From the NCBI GenBank assembly GCA_019752635.1, contig JAIELX010000148.1, forward strand, positions 1 to 42,895: a stretch of DNA of 42,895 nt, given 5' to 3'. Shown piece after piece: positions 9,205 to 16,546 of the stretch. The stretch is from Candidatus Obscuribacterales bacterium (GTDB lineage: Bacteria; Cyanobacteriota; Vampirovibrionia; Obscuribacterales; Obscuribacteraceae). The notes beneath the pieces were generated by a model. It saw only the letters and a list, made by a program, of their open reading frames with translations, did no database searches and was not told the DNA's origin. Numbering within the stretch: the first letter of the stretch is position 1; each line of letters starts with the position of its first letter. A program made the translations under genes and the position numbers.

Positions 9205-10158
9205 ATGCAACAGGGTTCACCACTGGTAGAAGTTCGCGACGTAGTCAAAACGTACAAGGGCGGCAATGTCCGGGCCCTGAATGGCATCAGCTTATCGATC
9301 AATCAAGGTGAGATATTCGGACTAATTGGTCCGAATGGAGCCGGCAAGACAACCCTGATCGGATGCATGCTTGGTCTCCTCCACCCCGACACGGGCTCGG
9401 TGACTATCGGAGGTAAGCCTCCACACTTTCTATCCGTATTGCATTCGATAGGATACATGCCGGAGCGACCGGACTTTGAATACTGGATGACAGCACGCCA
9501 GTTTCTGACATACCATCATGGACTTGCAGAAAGAGATCCTTCAACAATAAAGCAAGACATCGAGGAAACGCTGGAACTTGTTGAGTTATCCATGTCGGCA
9601 CGCGAACGACGACTGAAAACCTATTCCAGAGGCATGCTGCAACGCTTGAATTTGGCTCAAATGGTCATAGGCAAGCCCGCCATTATGCTCTTGGATGAAC
9701 CAACACTAGGGCTGGACCCGACAGGCGTTGCAGTGGTTCGCAGGATCGTCGGCAATATGAAAGAAGCCGGCGTCACGGCGATTATCAACTCTCACCAATT
9801 AGACGAAATTGAACGAATGTGCGACAGGGTCGCGTTCATCAGACAGGGCAAAATTGCAGCAATCGAAACGCTCAAGGGTGGTGAACTCTGCGACTATGTG
9901 CTCTTCGTGCGCTGGGCGGAGAACTCACTGAACGGCACGTTGGAGTCCACAGTGCAAACCGCCTCCTCGGCGGCAGGAGCAAGTATTTCAGAGATTCAGC
10001 AACGCCATGGCCGGTTTGTTGTGCACGACAGCAAAAGCGCTGCAAAATTGATTCGGGAACTCGTAACGGCTGGTGTGCCTGTAGACGAAGCGGTGCCGGA
10101 ACGCATGCGTCTTGAACAACTATTCTCCAGCGAAGACGCAGAGGAACACATCAAATGA
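9205..10158 (+). CDS. ABC transporter ATP-binding protein
   Basis: A 317-residue ABC ATPase. Walker A is GPNGAGKTT at residues 42-50, the signature is a variant YSRGMLQRL, Walker B is IMLLDEPTLGLDP, and the H-loop lies in NSHQLDEIE. The roughly 90-residue C-terminal extension is typical of ABC-2 exporters of the Nod/CcmA/drug-export type. Start ATG 9205 is supported by GGAAGG about 10 nt upstream. It hydrolyses ATP at the inner face of the cytoplasmic membrane to drive the permease encoded next, whose start overlaps this stop (ATGA). The substrate cannot be read from sequence. Confidence 0.93.
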   Translation: MQQGSPLVEVRDVVKTYKGGNVRALNGISLSINQGEIFGLIGPNGAGKTTLIGCMLGLLHPDTGSVTIGGKPPHFLSVLHSIGYMPERPDFEYWMTARQFLTYHHGLAERDPSTIKQDIEETLELVELSMSARERRLKTYSRGMLQRLNLAQMVIGKPAIMLLDEPTLGLDPTGVAVVRRIVGNMKEAGVTAIINSHQLDEIERMCDRVAFIRQGKIAAIETLKGGELCDYVLFVRWAENSLNGTLESTVQTASSAAGASISEIQQRHGRFVVHDSKSAAKLIRELVTAGVPVDEAVPERMRLEQLFSSEDAEEHIK

Positions 10159-10952
10159 ACAAGACCATTATGATGTTCACCGCAATGTCCGCATGTCTCG
10201 ATCCGATGAAACTGATCTATGTAGCATTGCTTGGATTCGTAATGCCGATTGGCATGAAGATCGCATCCATGATGCACGGAGCGACCGACTCCCAAACATT
10301 CGAAATGCTAACAGGAAAGGTGGGTGTAGCATTCATATTAATGGTTCTCTGCCTGGGACTGGCAGGCAATACCTCGACCCAAGGTGGACGAGGCGGTGAA
10401 TATCTACCTTTAGTTTTCACAAGACCCGTGTCGCGCACGGATTATGTTATTACGAAATGGGTCACAATAACGGTCATCGGCGGAGTTTTGGCTGCAATAC
10501 AGAATTTGATTGTAGCGGGAGCAGGCTATTTCTTCGGAGAGGCGCTCACCGCGCAGGCAGTTGTATCGATGATGTTCGAGCGATTTCTCGATGCTGGCAT
10601 TATCTCCGCAGCAATGATTCTCGCCATGCTCAACAAAAACACGTGGTTTCAAATCATATCGATCCTGTCGTTCTATATCTGGATGGCGGGACAAACAATT
10701 CCACCGGTAAGCGTCGCCGGACCAGACCCCACAGGTTTGGATCAAATGTCTGTTGAGTCAACTAAATTCATGTTGAATGCATCGCAAGTTCTTTCAGACG
10801 CCATTATTCCTACTATCAACATTTACGATGCGATGAATACAAGCCACATTCCCGTCGTCCCGATTCTGGCGTATGTTTCAACGGTGACGCTCTATCTTGT
10901 TTTCGCAATTGCAGTAACCAATCGCAGGGAGTTCTTCTATGGTACAAACTAG
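10155..10952 (+). CDS. ABC-2-type transporter permease
   Basis: A 265-residue integral membrane protein with about six hydrophobic segments (for example around residues 20-40, 57-73, 95-120, 140-160 and 235-258). It contains the PLVFTRPVSRTDYVITKW loop often seen in bacterial ABC-2 permeases, where a coupling helix contacts the ATPase. The start overlaps the ATPase stop by 4 nt, indicating translational coupling, and the end overlaps the following thioredoxin-like gene by 14 nt. The three genes form one operon. Probably an exporter of a lipid, polysaccharide or peptide; substrate unknown. Confidence 0.88.
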   Translation: MNKTIMMFTAMSACLDPMKLIYVALLGFVMPIGMKIASMMHGATDSQTFEMLTGKVGVAFILMVLCLGLAGNTSTQGGRGGEYLPLVFTRPVSRTDYVITKWVTITVIGGVLAAIQNLIVAGAGYFFGEALTAQAVVSMMFERFLDAGIISAAMILAMLNKNTWFQIISILSFYIWMAGQTIPPVSVAGPDPTGLDQMSVESTKFMLNASQVLSDAIIPTINIYDAMNTSHIPVVPILAYVSTVTLYLVFAIAVTNRREFFYGTN

Positions 10953-11487
10953 GGATCGCTCTGCAATCAGTACTCCCAAAGCATTGATCGTAGCCACGGT
11001 CCTGCTCGTCACCGCCAGAATCGGATTTACCGCATTCGAATTTCTCAATCCGCCTCCGCAACAGGCAGGAATTCATTGGCAGGATTTCTTGAAGTTCGCC
11101 AGCGAACCTTCGAAAAGAGACAAGCTAGTGCTATATGAGTTTTATGCCGACTGGTGCGATCCGGCCAAGCGCATGGAAAGCACAACTTTGAGCAATTCAC
11201 AAATTCGCGATCTCATCGAATCGAAGTTCATCCCCGTACGCGTCACGGATCAGGTGCGCGAGAAAGGACGTAATCCGCAGGCTATAGTTGACTTGCAGAA
11301 GAAGTATCGCATCTTTGCATTCCCAACGCTTGTAATAGCAGATGCACATGGCGACGCGGTATCTACACTTGTCGGAAGCTGCTCTTCTCTTTCCACCTAT
11401 CGCTTTCTTAGTAGAACTCTCAACACCTTACCAGCTCAGAAGACCAGCAACCGTGGCGGCGTAGCGATCATATCGAGCCGAAAGTAA
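10939..11487 (+). CDS. Membrane-anchored thioredoxin-like protein lacking the second active-site cysteine
   Basis: A 182-residue protein. An N-terminal membrane anchor (about residues 14-34) is followed by a thioredoxin fold of the DsbD-C-terminal/thioredoxin_7 type. The motif at residues 70-77 is ADWCDPAK: Cys73 is present, but the usual CxxC partner is Ala76. The cis-proline motif is AFPTLVI (Pro129). The fold would face the periplasm. A single cysteine cannot run a normal dithiol cycle, so a monothiol, isomerase-like or chaperone-like role is more likely. The gene overlaps the permease by 14 nt, so it is cotranscribed and may assist the exporter or its cargo. Confidence 0.85.
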   Translation: MVQTRDRSAISTPKALIVATVLLVTARIGFTAFEFLNPPPQQAGIHWQDFLKFASEPSKRDKLVLYEFYADWCDPAKRMESTTLSNSQIRDLIESKFIPVRVTDQVREKGRNPQAIVDLQKKYRIFAFPTLVIADAHGDAVSTLVGSCSSLSTYRFLSRTLNTLPAQKTSNRGGVAIISSRK

Positions 11488-11535
11488 GTACGGTCTGAGA
11501 CTCCGAGAACGTTTCCTCAGTTCCTAGGATCTGTT

Positions 11536-12291
11536 CTATAGCCCTTGCAGAATAGCGTTGAGTACTGGCGCAGCCACCGACAGGCCCTTTCCAAAGTTAC
11601 CCGGAACAACGCTAGCATTGCCTGCAAGTGAGTTGACCACAGTTTTCCAGGTCGCTTGCTTGCCGTCTCCCGGTGCCGACGCTGTCGCCGCAGGCGCAGC
11701 CGAGGCCGGTGGTGAGGCAGCAACCGGCGCTGCTGGTGCTTGTTGGACAGGCGCAGCCGGGGCAGCTTGCTGGATGATAATTACAGGTTGAGTGGACTGA
11801 GCGCCATAAGGTACGACGTATGGAAGCGCAATTGGCTTTCCGTCGTTTCCTACAACGTAGATTAGAGAGTAGGGTTGCTGGTGATTCAATCCGCTTTGAT
11901 GCCGATGCGAGTTGCGAGCGCTTTGAATTGCCTGTCCTTGCAATTCTGCCTGCGGCGGGCCCTGCGTCCCTGCACCGTGGATAGTGGCAGCATCCAGCGC
12001 TGCCTGTGCGCCATCCGGTACGGCACTCGATGAAGGAGGGGCATACCACCGGGACTGCCCACCTGGAGCACCGCCCGAGCGGGCGGACGGAGGCACCACA
12101 GCAGGAGCTGTCAGAGCAAAATCCTGATCGGGCGTTAGCGGATAATCGCTGGAGTCCATTACCGTTTCCATAGACTGCCAGGATTTGTAGTCTTGCGCGC
12201 CGACTCCGGCGCCGGCGCACGTCGCAATCAGAATAAACAGCGAGCTAACTAGCAATTGCCTGATCCAAACGGACTTGGCCGGGGCCGGCAT
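11536..12291 (-). CDS. Secreted Pro/Ala/Gln-rich protein of unknown function
   Basis: From ATG 12291 the protein has 251 residues. GGAGG (complement of 12300-12304) lies 8 nt upstream and decides this start over the in-frame TTG at 12309. The N-terminus, including WIRQLLVSSLFILIATCAG, is a signal peptide. The mature chain is low-complexity: an SLIYVVGNDGKPIALPYVVP beta-like element and an Ala/Pro/Gln-rich linker (repeated APAAP and PAAPV). It ends with a short helical C-terminus containing VNSLAGNASVVPGNFGKGL. I recognise no domain. It is convergent with the thioredoxin-like gene, with a 48-bp gap, and has its own promoter candidate at 12369-12396. Confidence 0.72.
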   Translation of the reverse strand: MPAPAKSVWIRQLLVSSLFILIATCAGAGVGAQDYKSWQSMETVMDSSDYPLTPDQDFALTAPAVVPPSARSGGAPGGQSRWYAPPSSSAVPDGAQAALDAATIHGAGTQGPPQAELQGQAIQSARNSHRHQSGLNHQQPYSLIYVVGNDGKPIALPYVVPYGAQSTQPVIIIQQAAPAAPVQQAPAAPVAASPPASAAPAATASAPGDGKQATWKTVVNSLAGNASVVPGNFGKGLSVAAPVLNAILQGL

Positions 12292-12368
12292 TCTTAAATC
12301 CTCCAACAAGCGAAAAGTCGCGCTTGCCTACTTAGTACCCCCGGAAAAAAGTCGCGAAACGAGTGTAA

Positions 12369-12396
12369 ACATTAGAACGAGAGCCACCATTGTCAA
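12369..12396 (-). promoter_or_regulatory. Sigma70-type promoter candidate for the 11536-12291 gene
   Basis: Read on the minus strand: -35 TTGACA (12391-12396), 16-nt spacer, -10 TAATGT (12369-12374). The -35 is perfect and the -10 is weak. It lies about 80 bp upstream of the start codon. Confidence 0.45.
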
Positions 12397-12553
12397 GAGA
12401 TCAAAAAGGGGAAGAATCGGGGTTTAACATTCCCTGCACCACCCATAGTGGCAGCCGCGAGACCAGACAGCTACCACGGGAAGAGAATCGAGAGTGACTC
12501 TCCTTCCCCTGTTCGGGGGACAAAAAGAGCACTCGCACGCATGACTTGACTCC

Positions 12554-12582
12554 TTGACAATAACCTTAATCGCGCTTAAGAT
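12554..12582 (+). promoter_or_regulatory. Strong sigma70-type promoter
   Basis: -35 TTGACA (12554-12559), 17-nt spacer, -10 TAAGAT (12577-12582). Transcription would begin near 12589, giving a leader of about 87 nt before ATG 12676 that contains two stable hairpins. Confidence 0.65.
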
Positions 12583-12608
12583 ATTGTCGCTCCACACAAT
12601 GAGCATTT

Positions 12609-12655
12609 CTCGGACGCTCAGGAGAGTCCGAGTGACCAAACCTCTTCGGGTTTGG
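12609..12655 (+). promoter_or_regulatory. Two consecutive hairpins in the 5' leader
   Basis: Hairpin 1: CTCGGAC (12609-12615) pairs with GTCCGAG (12626-12632) around a 10-nt loop. Hairpin 2: CCAAACC (12636-12642) pairs with GGTTTGG (12649-12655) around a 6-nt TCTTCG loop. Both 7-bp stems are perfect. They lie between the promoter and the ribosome-binding site (GAGG about 12665), a layout expected for a post-transcriptional control element or a small RNA. Confidence 0.5.
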
Positions 12656-12675
12656 AGGGTACTTGAGGTTAGTAC

Positions 12676-13425
12676 ATGCAGCCGAGCAAAACCGACAGTC
12701 TTCGGTCGTACAGTTCCTTTGCCGAAAATTCAATAACGCCTTCGAGATCGAACAACGCCACGCCTTCAACCTGGAAATCCAGTTCCGGCGCACCTGATGC
12801 GCGAGCCGGACGGGGTACCGGTAAGGACATTCAGCGCATCTTCGCACGAATGAAGATGACGATTAATAGTATCGTGGCGGAACATCTGAGCGCCGAAACC
12901 ACAACAGACAAATTCCTGAGAGAACTGCTAGTCGGCAGTGAACTTGTGGCATATGAATTTGACCGCGAAATAGCCAATCTCTGTGCAGCAGGGCATACGG
13001 CCGACTCAAGAGAAAACGATAGTCTATCAACCGAAATAAGCAGACAAGCATCGGCACTCTCTCGAGGACGCAATCGAGTATGCATTCTTAAGAGAAGCAT
13101 CGAAATTCTGCTCGAATCTACATCCTCACTTCTTCAAAAGTACGACCACCCCGTGCGGCACAGCTACGATCCCTTCGCGAGAGAAGGCGAAGGAGTGGAG
13201 GCAGTCTGCCAACCGTACATTTGTGCAATCAATGCAGCAATAGATTCAATCGCGGAAGCAACCAGCAGAGCGATTAAGGCACGAGACTTTCACGGTGCGG
13301 CCTTGCTGTCCGCTCTGGCCTCAAACCTCAACGACTTCGTTTGCGACTTACTGGCGATGCTCGGCGAACTCTTCGCGGCGACCGGTATGCGCATGAACGA
13401 CCATCAAAAGACTATGCATTCCTAA
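12676..13425 (+). CDS. Conserved-looking helical protein of unknown function
   Basis: A 249-residue soluble protein; ATG 12676 has GAGG 7 nt upstream. Residues 1-50 are Ser/Asn/Thr-rich and probably disordered. Residues 50-245 are mostly alpha-helical with no signal peptide or membrane segment. Identifiable stretches include KDIQRIFARMKMTINSIV and CILKRSIEILLESTSSLLQK, and the C-terminal helix pair is rich in Ala and Leu. I recognise no family. It has its own good promoter and a structured leader, so it is probably regulated independently of its neighbours. The stop is about 70 bp before the isochorismatase-family gene. Confidence 0.7.
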   Translation: MQPSKTDSLRSYSSFAENSITPSRSNNATPSTWKSSSGAPDARAGRGTGKDIQRIFARMKMTINSIVAEHLSAETTTDKFLRELLVGSELVAYEFDREIANLCAAGHTADSRENDSLSTEISRQASALSRGRNRVCILKRSIEILLESTSSLLQKYDHPVRHSYDPFAREGEGVEAVCQPYICAINAAIDSIAEATSRAIKARDFHGAALLSALASNLNDFVCDLLAMLGELFAATGMRMNDHQKTMHS

Positions 13426-13461
13426 TGCGCCGAAGCTAGCAAGATCCGGCTACTGTTGGTC

Positions 13462-13467
13462 TATAAT
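13462..13467 (+). promoter_or_regulatory. -10 box TATAAT before the isochorismatase-family gene
   Basis: Perfect TATAAT hexamer about 28 bp upstream of the start codon. No recognisable -35 lies at 16-18 nt, so the promoter may be weak or activator-dependent. Confidence 0.35.
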
Positions 13468-13495
13468 CAGCCCTTATGCTTCGCAGGGGGTGGTT

Positions 13496-14083
13496 GTGGC
13501 TAACATTTCAATGGACGCAGTCTTGCTTTTGATAGACTTGCAAAAAGGCTTCGACTCGCCTGTCTGGGGCAGCAGAAACAACCCCGGCGCCGAAGCGAAT
13601 ATCGCGAAGCTCCTGCAATACTGGCGCGAGTCGGGACGACAAGTCATTCATGTGAAGCACATGTCCACGGAGGCGAACTCACCTCTTCGCCCGGGTCAGC
13701 CAGGCAATGACTTCAAAGACGACTTCGCGCCTCTGGGAGACGAGGTTGTCTTCGAGAAACAAGTGAACAGCGCGTTCATCGGCACTAAACTGGACAGACA
13801 CCTGCGAATAGAAGGTACAAGCACCCTCGTGATCGCGGGGCTCACCACGGATCACTGTGTTTCCACTTCAACACGAATGTCCAGCAACTTAGGTTTTGAG
13901 ACTTACCTGGTGGCAGATGCTTGCGCAACATTTAACCGCACAGGGCACGACGGTAAGAAGTACTCCGCCGACGAAGTTCACGCCCTGGCACTTGCGAGCC
14001 TGCACCAGGAATTCGCCACGATAATGAGCACTGCGCAGATTGTTGCGGCGTGCGAAAAAATGGAACCAGCACTCTCCACCTAA
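13496..14083 (+). CDS. Isochorismatase-family cysteine hydrolase
   Basis: About 195 residues from GTG 13496, preferred because AGGGGG (13485-13490) lies 5 nt upstream; GTG 13490 is too close to that site and ATG 13511 too far. The catalytic triad of the family is visible: Asp14 in LLIDLQKGF, Lys88 in VFEKQVNSAF and Cys121 in TTDHCVSTSTR, with the usual non-proline cis-peptide region before the cysteine. The length fits single-domain nicotinamidase/isochorismatase-like hydrolases, which cleave amides or similar bonds. The exact substrate is not evident. No siderophore or NAD salvage genes lie nearby. Confidence 0.88.
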   Translation: MANISMDAVLLLIDLQKGFDSPVWGSRNNPGAEANIAKLLQYWRESGRQVIHVKHMSTEANSPLRPGQPGNDFKDDFAPLGDEVVFEKQVNSAFIGTKLDRHLRIEGTSTLVIAGLTTDHCVSTSTRMSSNLGFETYLVADACATFNRTGHDGKKYSADEVHALALASLHQEFATIMSTAQIVAACEKMEPALST

Positions 14084-14094
14084 GTCCCGCAAGC

Positions 14095-14124
14095 AAATCG
14101 TTCGAGCTGCAGTTCGAACGATTT
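14095..14124. terminator. Bidirectional hairpin between convergent genes
   Basis: Perfect 11-bp stem: AAATCGTTCGA (14095-14105) with TCGAACGATTT (14114-14124) around an 8-nt loop. It lies 12 bp after the isochorismatase-family stop and about 70 bp after the serine dehydratase stop on the other strand. AT-rich arm ends give short A/T tracts on both sides, fitting a shared terminator. Confidence 0.6.
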
Positions 14125-14196
14125 GGAATCGGATTGCACGGAGATGACCAAGTTCGTTTAGTTAGCGATTTTGATTGAATCTTTTGATCAAAGGAA

Positions 14197-15591
14197 CTAG
14201 CCGAGGGCGAGGCCACCGGTGGCAGTCTCTTTGTATTTTTGATTCATATCGAGACCGGTCTCTTTCATCACTTGCAACACACGATCGAGACTAATTAGAT
14301 GGTGTCCGTCCGAAGCCAGCGACAGAGCTGCGGCATTAAGCGCTTTGACCGCCCCCATGGCGTTGCGTTCGATACAAGGAATCTGAACGAGACCCTTAAT
14401 CGGATCGCAAGTCATACCCAGGTGATGTTCGATACCAATTTCGGCCGCTTGCTCAATTTGCTTAATGTTACCGCCGAGCATGGCGACAGCACCGGCGGCA
14501 GCCATCGCGCAAGACGTGCCTACTTCTCCCTGGCAGCCAACTTCAGCACCGCTAATTGAAGCATGCGTCTTCACGAGCGCGCCGATGACGGACGCTACTA
14601 TCAGTCCATTTTGAAGTGTCTCACGACTCAGGTCGTGTTGCTCCTTCAAAGTCCGCCAAACGGCTGGAATCAAACCAGAGCTTCCGTTTGTCGGCGCAGT
14701 AACGACTCGACCGCCGGCCGCATTTTCCTCGTTGACCGCGATAGCGTAAATCGAAGGTCGGAGATCATTGCCGTTGCGCGCTGATGGCTCGGGCAGTCGC
14801 GCGTACAGATCCTTCGCACGCCGGCGCACATTGAGACCACCGGGTAAAATTCCATCCGTGCGAACACCGCGCTCTATGCAATCGTCCATGGTATCGAGTA
14901 TGGCATCAAGCTGCTTGCGCAGTTCAGCTTCACTGAGACCCAGAACTTCCTGGTTGGCTATGATTACATTCCACGGTGTCTCGCCGCTGCGGGCACAGAC
15001 TGCCAGAAACTCCTCGGCAGTATTAAACGGATAAGGCAATTCAACATCGGGTTCCTCGGTATCGGCCGAGCCTGTTCTGCTTCCGGCAGCATCCAACCTT
15101 TCAATGAATCCGCCACCCACCGAAAGAATAATCTGCTCAAATTTGAGCAACTCATTTTCGAACAAGCGAAACCGCATAGTGTTCGGGTGCGGCAACGGCT
15201 TGACATCCATGGTCCATCCCAACCATTTCAGATGTTCAGTCGGCTGAAATGTCAGCTTGAAATCGCCGATCAGGACTGTGGGTTCCTTCTCCAGCGCGGG
15301 CATTACAGCCCAAATATCATCAGTCTGCGAGAATCGCGGATGCAGCCCCTGAAGTCCGGCACAAACAGCTCCATCGGTACCGTGTCCTACGCCTGTGGCG
15401 GACAAAGAACCGTAGAGTTCAACTTCCAAACGCAATCGCGCATCGTCGCCAACTTGAGGCAAAACCCGCTCCTCAAGCACTTTTCTAAATTGAAGGGCGG
15501 CCACCATAGGACCGACAGTGTGTGAACTTGAAGGACCGACCCCGATTTTAAACATGTCGAGAGGTCCGATGCGATCGGCTTGCAGCTTCAT
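14197..15591 (-). CDS. sdaA: L-serine dehydratase (iron-sulfur, single chain)
   Basis: A 464-residue protein matching the single-polypeptide L-serine ammonia-lyase family (E. coli SdaA/SdaB, about 455 residues). It deaminates L-serine to pyruvate and ammonia in the cytoplasm using a [4Fe-4S] cluster. N-terminal beta domain: FKIGVGPSSSHTVGPM near residues 15-30. C-terminal alpha domain: EVGCQGEVGTSCAMAAAG, then HLGMTCDPIKGLVQIPC and the IERNAMGAVKA segment. The cysteines in CQGEVG, TCDP and IPC correspond to cluster ligands, and the C-terminal tail GGLALG is present as in the family. Start ATG 15591 has AGGAG 8 nt upstream. It stands alone, with no serine transporter beside it. Confidence 0.95.
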   Translation of the reverse strand: MKLQADRIGPLDMFKIGVGPSSSHTVGPMVAALQFRKVLEERVLPQVGDDARLRLEVELYGSLSATGVGHGTDGAVCAGLQGLHPRFSQTDDIWAVMPALEKEPTVLIGDFKLTFQPTEHLKWLGWTMDVKPLPHPNTMRFRLFENELLKFEQIILSVGGGFIERLDAAGSRTGSADTEEPDVELPYPFNTAEEFLAVCARSGETPWNVIIANQEVLGLSEAELRKQLDAILDTMDDCIERGVRTDGILPGGLNVRRRAKDLYARLPEPSARNGNDLRPSIYAIAVNEENAAGGRVVTAPTNGSSGLIPAVWRTLKEQHDLSRETLQNGLIVASVIGALVKTHASISGAEVGCQGEVGTSCAMAAAGAVAMLGGNIKQIEQAAEIGIEHHLGMTCDPIKGLVQIPCIERNAMGAVKALNAAALSLASDGHHLISLDRVLQVMKETGLDMNQKYKETATGGLALG

Positions 15592-15780
15592 CTGAGAATC
15601 TCCTGATTAAAGGCTAACACGTCTCAGACCATAATCAGCAGCGGTACATTATTACGGATTTCTAGGCATCTACCACGGACGAGGCCATTCGCCCGGACAG
15701 CGGAGAGGCCACACACGCTGCAAAGTTATTAAAGATCCGTACTGTCACGGCCTGTCAAGCAGAGTCCATCCGCTGAATTC

Positions 15781-15790
15781 TGGTATAAAT
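15781..15790 (+). promoter_or_regulatory. Extended -10 element before the O-methyltransferase gene
   Basis: TGGTATAAAT (15781-15790) fits an extended -10 (TGn followed by TATAAA), about 37 bp before ATG 15827. No -35 is apparent, which extended -10 promoters can tolerate. Confidence 0.4.
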
Positions 15791-15826
15791 CAAGGCTTCA
15801 AGGGGCGCACTTGCGGAGGAAATCGC

Positions 15827-16462
15827 ATGCTTACTCTCGTGTCTCCGGAACTGGAAGAATACTCAATCTCCAAAACCGAGCCAACAGGTGACTTGCTACA
15901 GGAGTTAATCGCCGTCACGCACAAAGAGACGGAACTGCCCATCATGCTAACGGGGCCGATCGAAGGCCGATTTTTGAAGATGATGGTACAGGTGAGCGGT
16001 GCACGCAGAATCCTCGAAATCGGTACCTTTACCGGATATTCGGCACTAAATCTGGCGGAAGGATTGCCGGCGGACGGCGAGTTAATAACTTGCGATCTCG
16101 ACCCCCATTGTCTTGGTATTGCGAAAGGTTTCTTTGCCAGATCTGAACACGGCAAAAAGATCAAAGTCATGGAAGGTCCGGCGCTAGAAAGCCTGGGGAG
16201 CCTGACTGGAACCTTTGATTTGGCATTCATCGACGCCGACAAAGTCAACTACATAAACTATTACGAGGCAGTGCTAAAGCTGCTCAACCCGGGTGGAGTG
16301 ATTCTCATCGACAACGTTCTCTACGGTGGACATGTAGCGAAACCCAACGACGAAAACTCGCGCACAATTGCTCAACTGAATGATCTCATCGCTCGCGATG
16401 AGCGTGTCAATCGCGTTTTGCTACCAGTTCGCGACGGAATTTTCTTCGTTCGCAAGAAGTAA
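15827..16462 (+). CDS. SAM-dependent O-methyltransferase, caffeoyl-CoA/catechol OMT type
   Basis: A 211-residue protein of the bacterial methyltransferase family 3. The SAM-binding motif I is RILEIGTFTGYSALNLAE; an acidic loop follows (ITCDLDPH); the metal-binding region is FIDADKVNYINYYE with IDNVLYGGHV after it. Mg2+-dependent transfer of a methyl group to a catechol-like hydroxyl is the known family reaction; the acceptor here is unknown. It is 12 bp upstream of the longest asnS frame and about 85 bp upstream of the preferred asnS start, in the same orientation, so readthrough is possible. Confidence 0.9.
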   Translation: MLTLVSPELEEYSISKTEPTGDLLQELIAVTHKETELPIMLTGPIEGRFLKMMVQVSGARRILEIGTFTGYSALNLAEGLPADGELITCDLDPHCLGIAKGFFARSEHGKKIKVMEGPALESLGSLTGTFDLAFIDADKVNYINYYEAVLKLLNPGGVILIDNVLYGGHVAKPNDENSRTIAQLNDLIARDERVNRVLLPVRDGIFFVRKK

Positions 16463-16546
16463 ATCGGAACGACCATGACGCACTCGTGTGCGCCGTGCGT
16501 TTCGTTGCAGACAAATTTATACAATCTATTCGTGAGGAACAGACCT

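Larger units (their letters stand above)
12292..12675. other. 384-bp divergent intergenic region
   Basis: No convincing gene lies between the starts of the two divergent genes. It holds a minus-strand promoter candidate (12369-12396), a plus-strand promoter (12554-12582), a 6-bp dyad GAGAGT-g-ACTCTC at 12490-12502, a small TCCCC/GGGGA hairpin at 12505-12520, and two hairpins in the plus-strand leader (12609-12655). I could not match it to a known riboswitch or small-RNA family. Confidence 0.6.

Noticed and set aside
12600..12736. Short Arg/Val-rich upstream frame overlapping the start of the 12676 gene
   Set aside because: No ribosome-binding site. The frame runs through both leader hairpins, which explain the sequence better.
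16475..16546. N-terminal extension of asnS from ATG 16475
   Set aside because: The 24 extra residues do not resemble AsnRS, the ATG lacks a ribosome-binding site, and GTG 16547 has GAGGA at ideal spacing.
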